DNA of 64,000 bases from Xylogone sp. PMI_703 (Eukaryota; Ascomycota; Leotiomycetes), in contig JAJTUQ010000004.1 of the NCBI GenBank assembly GCA_021399445.1, positions 4,340,001 to 4,404,000 on the forward strand, written 5' to 3'. Shown piece by piece: positions 1 through 13,577 of this stretch. Below the pieces are notes generated by a model that did no database searches, was not told where the DNA came from, and saw only the letters and a program-made list of their open reading frames with translations. Within the stretch, counting starts at the first letter, position 1. The number at the start of each line of letters is the position of its first letter. The position numbers were made by a program, and so were the translations under genes.

Positions 1-1359
1 CACTCGTCTTCACGCAAGGCATCGGCGGCTTCTAGACCATTGCCATTCAGAGTTCTCTCATAATCAAGGTGGGCGAGCACTGGGAAGCTGGTGGTTCAAG
101 GACCAACACCAGCACCAACACCAACAGACGGACGCTACGGATTTGAGATCTGATGGCGGCCGCGTGTAGCTGGACATGATGACAGCACACAGAACTGCCG
201 AGGTCCCCTAGAGCTGTCTGATCTTGCTGACTTAGGGGATTTCTGCGGTGCTCAGGGCTGTTCTTGGTGTGTGCGTTCCGGGTGTGAAGCCGTCGCGTGC
301 ACACACGGTGAGGCCGCTCATTCCGTCACAGCACCTACCGAATGCAGCAGTCAGCTCTCTTCAGCACCGACCCGTACGGCCCTCGAAGCCGAGATTTGAG
401 ACGAGACGAACGGTCGTCATTGATCATCCATCATCATCAGTCATCATCATCGCCCAGGCTGCTCTCGAGGCAGTCCGGAGGTTTGCCGGTTGTGTGGAGG
501 GGGAGCAAGCAGCATGCCGTCAGGATACACGGAGTTGCGTAGGGCTGATGATTTCCCCAAGGCCACTAGGACGCTTCGGGCCAGAGCACGCAAATGCTAT
601 CGGTCCTACCTGGATACGCCAGCACAGGTTTTGCAACGTCGAGCGTAGGCGAAGGCTTGGGGAGAGTTGTGGGAAAGGGTCTTTGGTGGACTGCACCGCG
701 ACGGCAGCCCCCAGAGCCACGTCGGGTGGTGGCTGGAGCGTGCGAAAGGCATCACCGACACTCCTGATCCCCTTCACCGACCCCGATCTGCGAGATCCAG
801 GGCTAAATGTACGTTTTGCGCCCGCTGATTGGCCCGATGCGCGCTGGCAGGGGCTGCAGTTGCGGTATGCAGCGAAGAATGCGCGGTGTGTCAACTGCTG
901 CAAGAGTGGGAAAGGCGGACAAAGTCCAGGCACGTGTGGCTGCGGCCCAGTAGGGTTTAGTGCATCGGCGACGCTGCGTGCCACAGTGTGCCACAGAGGG
1001 CGCGGCCGCTCCATGGCCGCGCTTCTGTCGCACAATAATCATTGTGTGTACTCAGTACTGCAAAGAGGACCCAGAGTCCCCCTCAGGTAGCGTGGCACTG
1101 GCTTTGCGGTTCAACGGTACTTGACCCTCCCCCTGGTCACGTCTCTGAGATGATCATGGGGGGCGAGCCGGCTGGGAACTAACGTCTCAATTGGAAGGCA
1201 ACGGCGCCACATCCAATCGACCCCCAGCACATCCCTCTTACCAATCCACATGGCAAAAATAAACATATGACAAAGACGACAGGGCTAACCGCTTCGGGAC
1301 CTAAGCTGCAAATGGCAGGGTCGTCGATGGCCTGAGGACGAAATTGTCCGCCAGAGGGA
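1..1359. other. No convincing gene
   Basis: Several open frames cross this stretch on both strands, up to 280 codons, but their translations are rich in Arg, Ser, Pro and Cys, share no motif, and overlap one another. I read them as chance open frames in GC-rich intergenic DNA. A short imperfect CCAACA/CCAGCA repeat lies near 100-122. No tRNA, promoter or mobile element was recognised. Confidence 0.6.
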
Positions 1360-1639
1360 ATGGTTGCACAAGAGCCCATTCCAGACGTCGCTCAAGAGCA
1401 GCCTTGGCTTGAGGCTTCCCGCGACTTAATGGCCATTAATTTCACCTTTTTATTCCAAATTAACGAGAAATTAGGCACATACGGAGATGCACTACCTGAA
1501 CTTCATCAACTCTACCTAAAATGGATACATGATGACGACTCTTTCGACAAGTTAGTGAGTTTAGGGGCTGTATGAATTGTCATCACATTAATTTCTCCAG
1601 GGCTGGAACCATTCAGCCTTTTTCGCAACAACCTCCTGA
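1360..1639 (+). CDS. Possible small two-exon hypothetical protein (77 aa)
   Basis: Exon 1 (1360-1554) opens with an ATG and encodes 65 residues. It reads like a real helical protein, with an acidic start and an amphipathic stretch containing NEKLGTYGDALPELHQLYLK. A GTGAGT donor follows at 1555. A CTCCAG acceptor ends a 46-base intron at 1600. Exon 2 (1601-1639) adds GWNHSAFFATTS and a stop. The exon is more AT-rich and less biased than the surrounding open frames, which supports coding. I do not recognise the family. It could be a complete small protein or the remnant of a longer gene. Its only plausible neighbour is the bZIP gene 2.3 kb downstream. Confidence 0.35.
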
Positions 1640-3977
1640 TGGAGATCGGACGGAACGAACGTGCCTGGGAGCACGCACCCTTCTGCCTCCCTTCATGCCT
1701 TGATGCTCACCCATTTGAAAGTGATGATCACGGATCAGAGGCATGAAGCCGCGGCTCCAAGTTCAAGTGCTGACTAAAGTGGTATTGACAGCGTTCCAAA
1801 TGCAAAACTGAGTTCTGAGTCTGGTCTTTGGTCGTGCCCCGTATCACTACGATGTACCGTACCATGTTCTAATACCTTTAACTTTACTGTGCTTTACATT
1901 TTGCCCTCTGCCTCGTGCTCCTTACGTCACGGGGGGGAGAGTGCTGTGGCTTCTGTCTCAAAGCCCTTACATCCTTGGCCAAAGGGTACGGTCTACGGTA
2001 CATGGTTCTGCAGAGTATTTGCATTTCATCTGCTCTAGCCACCGCCAGCATTGATTAGAGATCATTCCCTGCCGCATATCACGGCGCATTGTTGCCCATC
2101 TCGCTACATCAAAGGGGCCACGATTTCTTCCCCGATGGGGTCCCTGGGCCTTATTGGGCGCATTATCGCACTTCACTCCTAACATCCCGTCCCCCTTTGT
2201 ATAACGCTCTCGGCCAGTCAGATTGGCGAAGTCAGCATTCGAGAATTCAATCTCACACATTCTATGCCGTCGGATTGAGCCGCGCTCGCTAAAGTGTCGC
2301 CGTTCCTTCCACTCATTTTCAGGACCCTGGCGCATCATCAAAAGAGCATCTTTGAACCTCGCCCAAATCGTTCGATTCCATTTTGTCTCTCAGTGTGGCC
2401 CCTGCTCTACGGAGTTAGAATTGCTCGAAACTACATCCGTACGAGGGCGCCTCCTGGTCAAGCGACCGTTTGCACGGGGCCAAGCAATCGCAGCAGCTCT
2501 GCGCTGTACCACCATGATTGGCGTTGCTCGCTACACCGTTCCCAGTGCGATGTGTAAATTGAAGTACCTTAAGTAACTTGCTACCGCGTCGTCACTTTGC
2601 GACCAACCAGAGGTGCTGGAGTTCTCCGGGGGCACTGAATGTTCTGCTGCAATACACTACATAGTACAGTATCGCACGGATATAGCACTGCACTGTACAA
2701 TAGTTTCCAGCGCTGGCCTTGCGCGGTGTCCAAACGTCGGAGGAAATTTTATCAGCCATCCAATGCCAGGCGGACGGGTGTTTCTGCGATGGCTACCAAT
2801 TCTGCGAGATACCCTGCCGTTGATCAGTCCTCTGGGTCTTTGCGACGAGGGCATGGATCTATGTGGGAGGACCGGCAATGCAGTAACTCGACAGTATGTA
2901 CAGCAAATGGTAACAGAACGAGTCCAGTACACAGTACCGTACCACAGTACAGCACAGGACAGTGCCAGCATGGGGAAAGAAAACAAGGACTCGCGGTAAA
3001 CTAACCCTACCCGTTTAGAACAATACCATATGGGAAAGTATGGGACAATACAGTTCCATTGTATGGGACAGGTGCACCCAAACTTGGGCAGTGTTGTTTT
3101 GATGCCATTAATAAACCTGGCTATCTAATCAGGACGATCTCGGCCTCGCAAATAGGTTCTTCGGCCCTTACGGCCCTTCATCTGGCCCGCGACGTGCCAT
3201 TGTAGAGGGCGCATGGAAAGTTGGTCTTCCTGATCAGTGAACAATGCGCACAATCGCTTTTGGTGCTATTCCTACGAAATCGCAGCGCAAGAATGTCCTG
3301 CCTTACCATTGCCTGGAGTTGGCTTAGCGGGATCTATTCGTGGTAACATCGTGTGGACCGTTGACACTGCGCACGGCGGGCTTGGGCGCGCTTCTATAAT
3401 TGTCCCCTAATTAGCAGTCCTTTGCTCGCCTTGGCGCCCACATTGGGCCTGGGGGCCACTTCACCACGCGGCAAGGGTTGAGACCTTTTGCCCTGCCTGC
3501 CCCAGGTGCCGCCCCCTGCCCTGCCTGGCCCTCGCTGCCCCAGCGACCCCGGCTGAGCAGACTGGCGGCCTTGGTGGCCTGGCCGGCCTTCAACAGCCTG
3601 GGAGATATCGGGCCCTAGACGCATGGCTTGCAGCGTGGCTCACGGAGGCCGTTTCTTCAAGGCCTGCAGCTTTGGACGTGCCAGGGCCCCCGGTCAGAGC
3701 ATGGAGTCCAGGATCGCTGAGGTCCTGACAGAAAGCTGAAGTCGAAGGGTGGCAGGGGTGTGGTGCACCTGCTGGTTGTATCTATCCGCATACTGTATAT
3801 ATACTCTCACGAAGCCCAATGGATGTAGCCTCAATCCATCGACAAGAGCACTCTCTCTCTACTACAAGTACCAGTCCTCTTGACGACCTTTTACCATCTT
3901 CTCTCATCCATCATCAACAATCATCCAAGTTTGCATCAGATCTTTGGGCCTTTGCATCCCACTTCGCACTCTCAACA
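1640..3977. other. Intergenic, upstream of the bZIP gene
   Basis: No gene with a believable start, splice structure or motif is seen. The segment contains several GTACNGTAC-like palindromes (for example near 1854, 1986-2001 and 2932-2942) and a GC-rich, pyrimidine-biased patch at about 3420-3600. The final 200 bases form the core promoter and leader of the next gene. Confidence 0.55.
3795..3804 (+). promoter_or_regulatory. TATA box of the bZIP gene
   Basis: A clean alternating GTATATATAC block lies 174 bases upstream of the chosen ATG and is followed by a CT-rich leader typical of highly expressed fungal promoters. The in-frame ATG at 3819 lies only about 15 bases after this block, too close for a normal leader. 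That favours the ATG at 3978 as the start. Confidence 0.55.
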
Positions 3978-5002
3978 ATGTCTCGACACTCATACTCATA
4001 TTCAACGGCCTCGGCCACCAGACATCTCTCAACTCACGGCACCAGCAGTGCCTTCTCCAGCTCCGCAAACCCTGATGAGGACTGGACCAAGATCTCCGAC
4101 CTCGCCGAGCGGAGAAGAATTCAGAACAGAATTGCTCAGCGCAACTACCGTTAGTAGCGAACTTTGAAATTTCTCGCTTCCCCAGCACCCCGCAACTAAC
4201 AGACTTGACAAACAGGCAAGAAGCTAAAGAGACGTCTCGAGGACCTTGAGAGACGAGCTGGCTCATCTTCTGCTTCTCCACCACAGCAACACGCTCAGAT
4301 CAACCAGGCGCACCACGCAGCACACCCCATGCAACAACAGCAACAACCAGAGCAGCGACCAGTTGACTCCCTCCACCAGTACAAGAGAATGCCCGAGGTC
4401 GTGCAACCCAGACAGGTTTCACCACGACTCCTCCCAAGCCAGTACACTCCACCAATGCACAGTGAGGAAGACATGATGTTCAGCCAGGGATTTGAGCGGG
4501 ACGGATCCAGAACTCCCCCTCTCTTCACCTACCACACATACCCAGCTCCAGAAGACATCGTCTACCCAGCATACCCACACCAGCAGCCATACCGACCAGT
4601 TGCTGAGCGACAAGACAGCTACGGGGACTACCTGGCACAGATTCCAGTCACTCTGCCATCGATGATGCACTTCCACGACGCCATCAAGCGGGAAGGCGAG
4701 GAGACCTTGACTCCGTTCAACATGTCCTACCCGGGCGTCTCAGCTATCGATATTCATGCGACACATGGGTATGATGATTCAAATCCTCATGTAAGTCGGC
4801 CCCGGAGAACATAAAAAAGACTTTCATTTTTCCTTCATCATTCTTCGGAGTCGAACAAGTTCCCTGACAGATGGTCGTTTAATAGACTCCGCCTCTTTCT
4901 CATTCATATGAGCACTCAGCAAACTGCTCCGAGTCTGGATACCAGTATCCATCCACACCCTTATCGATGCCACCATCACCTCCGTTGATGACGCATTTAT
5001 AA
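3978..5002 (+). CDS. AP-1-like bZIP transcription factor (287 aa)
   Basis: Exons are 3978-4149, 4216-4790 and 4886-5002. The first junction restores a complete basic region at about residues 43-70. It includes NRIAQRNYR, which matches the fungal AP-1 (Yap/Pap1-like) DNA-contact signature NxxAQxxYR, followed by KKLKRRLEDLERRAG. The leucine zipper is almost absent: only a few heptad-like Leu follow before a Ser/Gln/Pro-rich tail. The rest is low in complexity, with poly-Gln, His/Pro patches, and a Pro/Ser/Thr-rich C-terminus ending PPLMTHL. This short-zipper architecture is common in a fungal bZIP group linked to development and secondary metabolism, so a nuclear transcriptional regulator is likely. 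Target genes cannot be inferred. An in-frame ATG at 3819 would add 53 residues, but it sits next to the TATA box. Confidence 0.85.
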
Positions 5003-8000
5003 AGGGAGTAGGATCTCCTGTTTTGGGCGGCTTTGTTTTACTACCTGGGTTATTATGTTTTCATGTAATGCAACGAAACGGGCATGGCTGTGATTTTTAG
5101 CCTCTGTGTCTTCGGGAGGGGAAATTAAAACTGTTTTCTCTGTTTCTAACTTTTTTGTGGGTTTTCTTGTATGGGAAGAATTCTTTTCTCTGAAGAGGAG
5201 TTCGAAGCGCTCGACACTCATTCTGAGGTGCTTGTATCAGTCAAGGTCTGATCTTTATGGTTTTTATTTTGAGCAAATTTCTGTGTTTGTTTTTACGCCT
5301 GTTTTTAGTCATGTTTTTGTCTGCTTAGGATGTATCTTGGGAATTGTGTGTTGGGTCTAAAGATCGGGACTGGATAGCATGGCACCCTGGTGTTGGATTC
5401 TTCTCAACTTCTTCTATATACGTATATATACCAAATCGAAGCATTAGAGCTTTCGAAAATCGAATACTATTTACAACTAGAACTCCTTGAAATCTGAATA
5501 CTCTTGAGTGAAGTTGACTTTGTGCATCTTCCTGTTCTGCTCTGCTCTTCTCTACTTCACGCTGCTCAAAGTTGGCACTTAGCGGAGGGGCACTGGCGGG
5601 CAACGATGGCTTCTATTGTGGGATCCGAGCTTTTTTTGCCTTGCTGATTAACTTCACCGCGCCCGAAGCTACCAAGGCTGGCCGTTAAACACAAAATCGA
5701 TATCTCCACTACGTCCGTCTTGGCCCTCATGCTTCAAATTCCAAATTACACATGCTGCGGCGGCCGGACCCCGACGAAAAGCGCAAAAACGGCGAGAGCG
5801 GCAAAGGAGAAGGCCAAATTTACACACAAAGACAGGCACACACACAGACACAGACACAGAAACACGCAACTCACACAACAATACGCAGGCAAACACGGGC
5901 TCGAATACGCAGGCGTTTTCAAAACAACATGGAACGGCTTCACCGGCTATCACAGGCAACCGGGAACAACCACAGGGCTTTGGTTTCTGGGCGGGTATAC
6001 ATCCAGGGAGTGGGCTCGCATACCCGCAACACCCAAGGGCATTTGCATTCTGCGGGGCCCAGCAGGATTTTTGCAGCGAGTTTCGCCGCGTGCACACTAC
6101 GATCGTACGTAGCATTGCTACGGTCATAGGTGTGTCCGCAGGGTGTCGTATGGTCAAAGTACAGTAAAAATGGTAGCAGGGCACTGCTAAACAGCAGTCG
6201 TAAGTTCCGGTGGATCCGTGCCACACAACTGACAAGAGTCAACCCAGGCAGAGAGAGGCAGATAGAGAGGTAATAGCGAGGGAGGAAGAAGGGAAATCCA
6301 GGCAGGAAAGCGGCGGAAGGGGCACAATTGGACGGGGGGTTTGTATTCTCCATTCGCAACGCCATTCCCAAAGTCCGCTCTCTTGCGCGGCCTTTTACTG
6401 TACTTGGAATGCAATGCGCGAGAAAGAGGGCAGATAACAGTGTGTTGGATGCTATTCTTGCCCACGGCTAAGCTCTAGATGGAATAACCGGAGGGATTGG
6501 CCTACGGCCTCCTGTCTATTTTTCGCACGCGAATAGCACTGGAATAGATCACGAGCGAGGGAGCTGATGAGACAGAAACCAGGATTTGATCAGAGAAGGG
6601 GGGTAGATTTATCTACGGAGTTCCCTGTTGAGCCCGCAGAGGACTGCAATCGGTGTAAACACTTGAGAGCGAAATAGCTTTTACAATTCCGGTAACTGTA
6701 ACTGTAACTGTACGGTTATTCCACATCCAAGCTTTAAGCTGGCCCCAACAGAGCTCTCTACCTAGCTCTCTCTGGCTTGCAAAACGCGGGGACCCCATTC
6801 GTTACTTGCTAAGGGGCCCTTTTTCAAGAGCCGGTGAAGAAATGGATTTACCTCCATGACTAAGACGGAGACGCGCGCTCGGCACTGCCCAAAGAGTCCT
6901 CTCCTCCGTGTTGGTTCTGTGCGGACAAACCCCAAGTAGACGCCGCTTGGCGGATGAAGTCATCCTCTTCGGGGCGGCATGGTGAGAAGTCTCTTCCAAC
7001 CTCACCAGAACTCCATTGATCACCATCTCAACGACTGTCGTCGATGTCGGAGGTGCCATTGTCCCAATCCTTCTGCCAAAGGACGCTTGGAGGGAATGCA
7101 GAAGCCTGCGAGAGCCTGCAACAGTAACCCATCCTTTCGCCTATATTTTCAGGGCTTGGGGGTGAGGGTTCCAGCCTACACTGTCACATTGGCACAGCGA
7201 CATTGGCACAGCGAGCCAATTGCTCCCAGCTAACCACCGTCGTGTTGTGTCGTGTCGTGGCGAAGCTTTAGCAGCCGCGCTGCTCGCATTTTGGCTCCAA
7301 CTGGGCTACTCATCCAGCACGCCGATGTCAATTCCCACCTCCGCCACGACACTGCACTGCGCTGCACTGCACTCCTTCCTTCTACGGCTCAGAATAGGAT
7401 CGCTACCAAAGTATACGGAGGTACATCACCCAGGCATGAGCATATACGCGGACACGCCAATAGAGGATCTCGCCTCCATAAACAAGTCGGCGACCTTCGT
7501 TCGGTTATAGACAGGAATTCGGGATTTGGCACGAATATAGTTATCTTTCTCATCATGAATAATCGATATTGCTAAGGAGGCGACGGAGTTTACGAATTTC
7601 CTTCCAGAATAATCGCCGAAGAGTGACAGCTCGTGGGAAGAGGCGGCGGCTCCCAGCTTGGGAATTTGGATTTCAAAGATTATTTGCCTTGGGGATTGTG
7701 TGTGCGACCGACCTTGGCGGCTGGATTCTAGAACTGCACTTTTGAAACGGCCGCCAGTTGGCTTGTACTTGTTCCTACCTCCGCGGGTTCAAGCCTCCTA
7801 CGTCCGGATCTAAGGTACAAGAAAAAGGAAAGCCACGGATTTAGTTCAACTGAAAGCTATTTGGAATGCCTTTACGAGCTTTCTCAGCCCTATGACGCAT
7901 TACTTCACGTTCAATTGTTTGTGGCCCAGAAACTCGACCGGCGCAAGTAACCTACCAGATATTGTGCACCACCTAGTCTAGGGTGGGTTGGGAACCTGGG

Positions 8001-11000
8001 AGGCGATGGGGCCTATCAATTGGCAAAGCCCACTGCCAATTCAGTTGCGCACAAGAAGACCACGAAACGGATTTCGAAACGGGCAGATACACAGGAATGT
8101 AGGAAGACCTTGCCGACGACGACCGGAGTTTGAGTATGCCCGGTGGCCCAGGAATATGCGACGGTATACGCATTTGCCATGCCACTGTGCGATGTGGTTT
8201 TGCGGCGTTGCGGCGTGACGATGCAAATCACTTTCGTACAATTCTGGCCAACAAGCCCATCGTGAAAAAGCCCTCGGGTAGGCTATCTGGGTTATCAAGG
8301 GTATGGGACTACGCCGCAAGGACAAGAGATTTACGAGTGCCTCGAGGCATCGTAAATCTCTCAACTGGATTTGGGCGCATCACAGCAAAATCATATCTTC
8401 CAGGGAGGGGGGAGTACAGAAACATTGGTATAGAACGCCGGTCCGACCAAGACCAGATCACCACGCCGAACCACACAACTTCTTTCCTCCGAGCAATTCC
8501 TCGAACGCGACCCAAGAAAGCGCCTTTCCATTCTGGTACGTTGCACAAGTTGCTCCCTCAATCTTCCAATGGATGGAATAAGGTATGGATGAGACTTGCA
8601 CACACACGTAAAAATGACCAGCCTCCATGTGACAATCCTCGAGCCTCGAGCTGGAGCAGCAAGAATAAGGCACAAACTTTTCCCGCAACCGCCCCTTGCA
8701 GCCTCTTTCTTTGCAGTACGTACAAGTGGAACCAGAAACTGTAACTCGTTCTATCGGACAAGAAGGGCAATTGGGGCATGTCAAATTAACACAAATTAAC
8801 ACAGCGCTCCCAACCAGCCAAAACCGCCACGACCAGGGATGATGGAGAGAGGACTATTGCTTCGATTTCCAAAATGGAACCACAGCAGGGCAGAGGAGGG
8901 CATAGTTGCAATACAACTGTCATCTCCCATACCCTCTCAACCTGCAGCAACCTTGCATCCTCCAGAACAATACATCTCTACAATTAATGACAGTACAGGT
9001 GTCGGAGACCTCCCGCACCTCTTTCGTGCCTGTCACGGTAACACTGAGTATCACTGGGTATGTGCAGCAATCCAACTTTAAGCCTCTTTGGGAGATGTCA
9101 AGCGAGCAATTGGGAGCTCCCAATACTACAATCCCCACGAGGCTGCATCTGTAACTGGCATATCACCAACCTCACCATATGCGTCGTAAAAGAAAAGAGC
9201 AGATACCGCTTTCGTAGCTTCTCTCCCAGCGAAAGATGTGAACTGTGCGTCATCTCACGGGCGTATTCAAGCGGGGATTCGGAAGCGGGGGTTCGGAAAG
9301 AGCGCGGAGTGGATGAAGATCTCAGTCTCTGTGAATGGGCAGCTGCTCAACCACAGGGCGCGCAAGTGTGATAATCATCGAGACAGGCAAAGAAGGAGAA
9401 GATGCTCGGAAAACTAACGGCGGATGGGATTTGTCACAAAGGGGGATGGGTTTCGCAGCGTTCTGTGTGGTGGAAAAAGTCCCGAGCACTGGCACCCGCA
9501 CAAAAGAGGTACGCGGGTAAGGTAGCCGATGTCAAACGCCAAAAGCTGCTGAGCGTTTTCGGGACCACTCTTCCTGACTCGACTCGTACCATCACCACTA
9601 CAACACCAAGCATCGGCATCAGCAATCAGCATCAGCCATCTTCGGCGTATTTGGCATCTTCTGGATAGACGGTGCCGCGAACCACGACCGGCAAACCTGT
9701 GCTTGATGCGCCGGCTCTCTCTCATCCACCGCATGCGTGCCTGGCGTGCTCTTGCGCGCATTATCTCTTCGCACGCCTTTTCCTCAAAGAGTCAGGGAGC
9801 TACTGAGTCCAGCACGAGTCCGCATTCCAGCATGAGGGCAATATGAACCACCCGGTGCCATTGGATGGAGTCACCGAAGCCTAGACTCGCGCGATGGGAT
9901 GCTAAGAAGCAACAGTTCAAGCCAGCTCAAGCCCACTGCTGCCAGTTGAAGCTCCCAAGACCTCGTAACCCCACCCAGTGCAGTCCACGCATTGGCGGGG
10001 CAGCGTTTAAGGTAATGTACATAAGACCTGTTGCATGTACCTTAATGTCGTCAGCCCGCAGCCTTTTTTCCTCAATTCTGCTTATTCAACCTCGCTCACC
10101 ACGTTGGAAATGGAGCTCGGTCCTCCAGGAGCTGATAACTAATCCGCAATATCTGCACGTTCACATGGTTCCACGCGATGTGGGAAAGTGGATGGGTGGT
10201 GGGTTGCACGCTGATACCCTTATTTCTAGCCTTGATTAGGGTCGCAGGACCAAGGTACTCAAAATCTCACGCTGTGGCTAGGGTACACACCTCACCAGCG
10301 CGCGCTCAAATCAGCACCAAGATGTAAGCTTTGCAGGTTGGATAGGGCAGATTTATTCTGCTGACATGACGGAAACCTCGACGGGACTGCGAAGTCCTAA
10401 CTCGATTGGGTGGTTCATCTTTTTTCCATTTTGAGCAGTTGGATAGGCAACTGGAGCGACAGAGAGAGTAAGAGCGAGAGGTGTCACCAAGAGCCTCCAA
10501 GAGCATCCAAGTGTCGTACAGCGTCCATTACTAACCACGGCCGACAGCGGACGAAACTCCAAACGGGACGGATCAATCTAGAACCAGGCCGGACCCAAAT
10601 TTGACCGGCGCAACTTGTAGGGGAGGTTGGTGTTTTCATTTCATTTCTTTTACTTTTTATGAAGTTTACCCAAGAGTGGATGGGAATAGTCCGTTGCGGC
10701 GGAAATACGAAGGGAATAATTCGGCCATGCTACTCGTGAGGACCATCGCCCTCCCTTTTGCTAGTGGACCAGTCAGGCTCTCGATAATACGGCCGTAATC
10801 TCTTGGCAGGTGCTTTTTCCCATCAGGAAGACAGAGATGTGTTATGTCATCCATCTGTCGTTCGTTAACCTTCTGGAGCATGAGTGACGAGAAAGACCAA
10901 GCGTAACAAAGATGTCTCTTTGGCGTAGATTTCACGTCTGCGAGGTCATTTCCCTAGAGGTAGAGAATATCTCATTATCTTCTTTTGTTATCGTCCAGGA

Positions 11001-13577
11001 GCTGGCCTGTTGATGGACTATGTGGCATTCTTGCGCTCCGAAGACCCAATATTGCCCACGAGTTTCATCATTGGCATTATGCTACCTTTTATATCGAAGT
11101 CTCGAGTGAGTCCGATGGAAGAGAGCTCATTATATGGCTGCACTCACCTCGGCCGTAGAAAGTCTATTGGTCGCTCAAAGCGATGCACCAGTGAGGTGTT
11201 CCGGCGAAGGCAGAGAGGCGGTTATCATTGAGCCCGTTGTCATCGAAGGTGACAGGTTCTTTCACAAGTCTCTGATGCAAATGATAGATAGGCTGTTATC
11301 AAGATGAATGCGTGTAGAGTGAAGCAGGTTGGGTTGAAGTACAGAATCGCATCAGGTTTTGAAACTGATAAAGGAACACTCAAGTGATGAGGTTACTACA
11401 CTGGGTATGCTTTTGACCAGCTACTCGTGGCTCCTGAGGTATTCAGATCAATAATCTGTTTTCCTTCTCATCTTTAACGGTGGTGTAAACTCATTCTCCA
11501 GCAGAGGCGCTCTCTTGTTGTGTCTCATTTCCAGAGCTATGCTTACACTAAATTCAACTCATAATAATGGTAGAATGACAAGCTCATCACTTGCTTCTCA
11601 ATGCTTGCTCGCCATACTCAAGTCCTAGGCTTTCTCGTGATGATATACAGCTCTTTTATTATGTGTTTTGATGACTTTAATTCTTATGAATCCATTTTCC
11701 GTTATTGATTCACCTGTACCTGTACTGCCCTAGTCCCCGAGTCGTGTTATATTCAATTCGATTCCTGGACATACGACTCCCGTCTACCGCCACTAGAGGA
11801 TCGAGTGATTGCAAGGGTTTTCTGATCTTTCTAGAACCCAGTGGTTCTACGCGTAGTGTATATAGTTGACAGTCTCCATATGACTATCAAATTACCCATT
11901 TATACGTAACCTGTGTGACGAATATCAGAAGTATCTACACATTACTCGTGATATCTGGGCCGCACAGAGCTACGGGCCAGTTGTTCGAAAAAATAGATAG
12001 CATCATTTCCTAGTCCTAGTTGGGAAAGATGACTTAGATCTATCTTTCAGCCCATATACATAGTTAATTCCATGTTTGGAGTTTTCAAGCGATGACGAAG
12101 AAGTCAACTGCTCGATACGTTTTGTCTAGGGATTGTGCATCGGAGGAGGGAGCGCCGTCCTTAAGTATCGAGGCTGCTTCTCCTACATTGAAAATGGTTA
12201 GACAAGCAACAATATTGATTTTTTGACCATCTAATACTCAAATTTTTTATAAGAAGTTCATTCTTATACGTCCCTAGTAATGCACATCAACACGAGGCAC
12301 GAGGCACGATGCTTTGAAACCTGCAAGCTGTCTCTTGGTGGTTTTGTCATGCAGCCTGACTAGGTTCTCTCATTGATCTATCAATTTCTCCAAACCGTTC
12401 CATCCAAGGCAGTTCCTTCCATGGTGATTGTTGGAACGAACCACTGAGGGGAAACCAGAGGAGAGTCCACCTCTCTGACGTCTTTCATAGAAACATTGAA
12501 CCTTAGGAACATGAAAGGCTAAGTAAACGCCATTGATAGCCATATGAAACCCAGCTTCATGACACAAAGCACCCTTCTCAACCATTATCGACCTAATGCA
12601 AACAAGATCAGTCAATCAATCCTAACCAACTGAATATCGAGATCATCTGAACACGAATAACTTCATCTAACTATATCTAAGGCAAGACAAATACACGTTT
12701 ACTTGCCATCCTTTGCCAGGCCCTCCTCTACACTGCCAACTATCATTCTCTGACTATCCAGATCAGCGAGTCCACTTATCCAAACCCCCGTGCCAAATAT
12801 CCATCATCTTTCTGCGCTGTACCCAATCGCAACTAATCACTATAATCATATATATAATCATATATATAGATGATAGTAAAGTATAAGAATATACTTAATA
12901 TCCCATTCTTTAAGAAAAACTCCAAGTTGTTCAAATAGCTTTACGTTAATACTACAAAATTCCAGTGAACATAGTCCCATCCTCATAACTAAAGCTTAGT
13001 TCACAGATGAAAGTACAAAACACTAGCATTCCAGACATAGGCTATTTTAAAGGGTTGGAATAGACACTTGAGGAAACAGAGGAGCACCGTGGGATGCCAT
13101 CCCTTTTCCCTTCGTCTCAGCTTGGAATTTGTTTTGTATATCCCGTGTGTACTATCTTCACGAAAGAATATAATACTCTGCCTATTCGGAATAGCTTGTA
13201 CATCCGTTTACATCTGAATTGCATAGCTACCTGGTATGGGCATTGGTTGAGCTGGTTGATGGAACGTCATTTCACTCTCATATAATAGCATTTGATTCAC
13301 ATGAAGAGCATCATTTCACGACAAGGCACCGGTTGATATCACGATTTTTAATATTAAAAATTGTATGTAATGTGACTGATCTGTATTCTTACTCGATCAA
13401 GTGATGTGCCACAAGTCAAAGGTATTTGTCGCTTGCTATCGCTCTCAGAATACCATCTTACTAAATTAACAATTGAAGAAAGTAGGGGAATAATCAACAT
13501 TTGCAACCACAGGTCTACAATGAACGATACCAATATTCAATTGATCATTCAATCGACCTCCAGGTATTGCACAACAT
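5003..13577. other. Long gene-poor region (8.6 kb)
   Basis: This holds the 3' end of the bZIP gene, then no convincing gene. Open frames of 60-204 codons occur on both strands but overlap each other, lack motifs and have random-looking composition. Small features: a CA/CAGA-rich microsatellite near 5825-5880, three TAACTG units near 6690-6712, a 14-bp tandem duplication at 7187-7214, and an alternating TA stretch near 12840-12870. Base composition shifts from balanced (5-11 kb) to AT-rich (11-13.4 kb). Decayed transposons are possible but no terminal repeat or transposase motif was found. Confidence 0.5.
7187..7214. repeat. Perfect 14-bp tandem duplication
   Basis: Two adjacent identical copies of CATTGGCACAGCGA. 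The second copy runs on into GCCAAT, giving an ATTGGC...GCCAAT inverted pair (a CCAAT-type sequence on both strands). The duplication is small and may be an accidental slippage product. Confidence 0.7.

Noticed and set aside
248..1090. 280-codon open frame on the plus strand
   Set aside because: Translation is Arg/Ser/Pro/Cys-rich with no motif, overlapped by other long frames on both strands. Typical of GC-rich noncoding DNA.
3819..3977. Extended N-terminus for the bZIP protein from the ATG at 3819
   Set aside because: That ATG is about 15 bases after the TATA box and the added residues read as CT-rich leader sequence. The ATG at 3978 is the better start.
8130..8744. 204-codon open frame
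   Set aside because: Random composition, overlapping frames on the other strand, no motif and no promoter signal.
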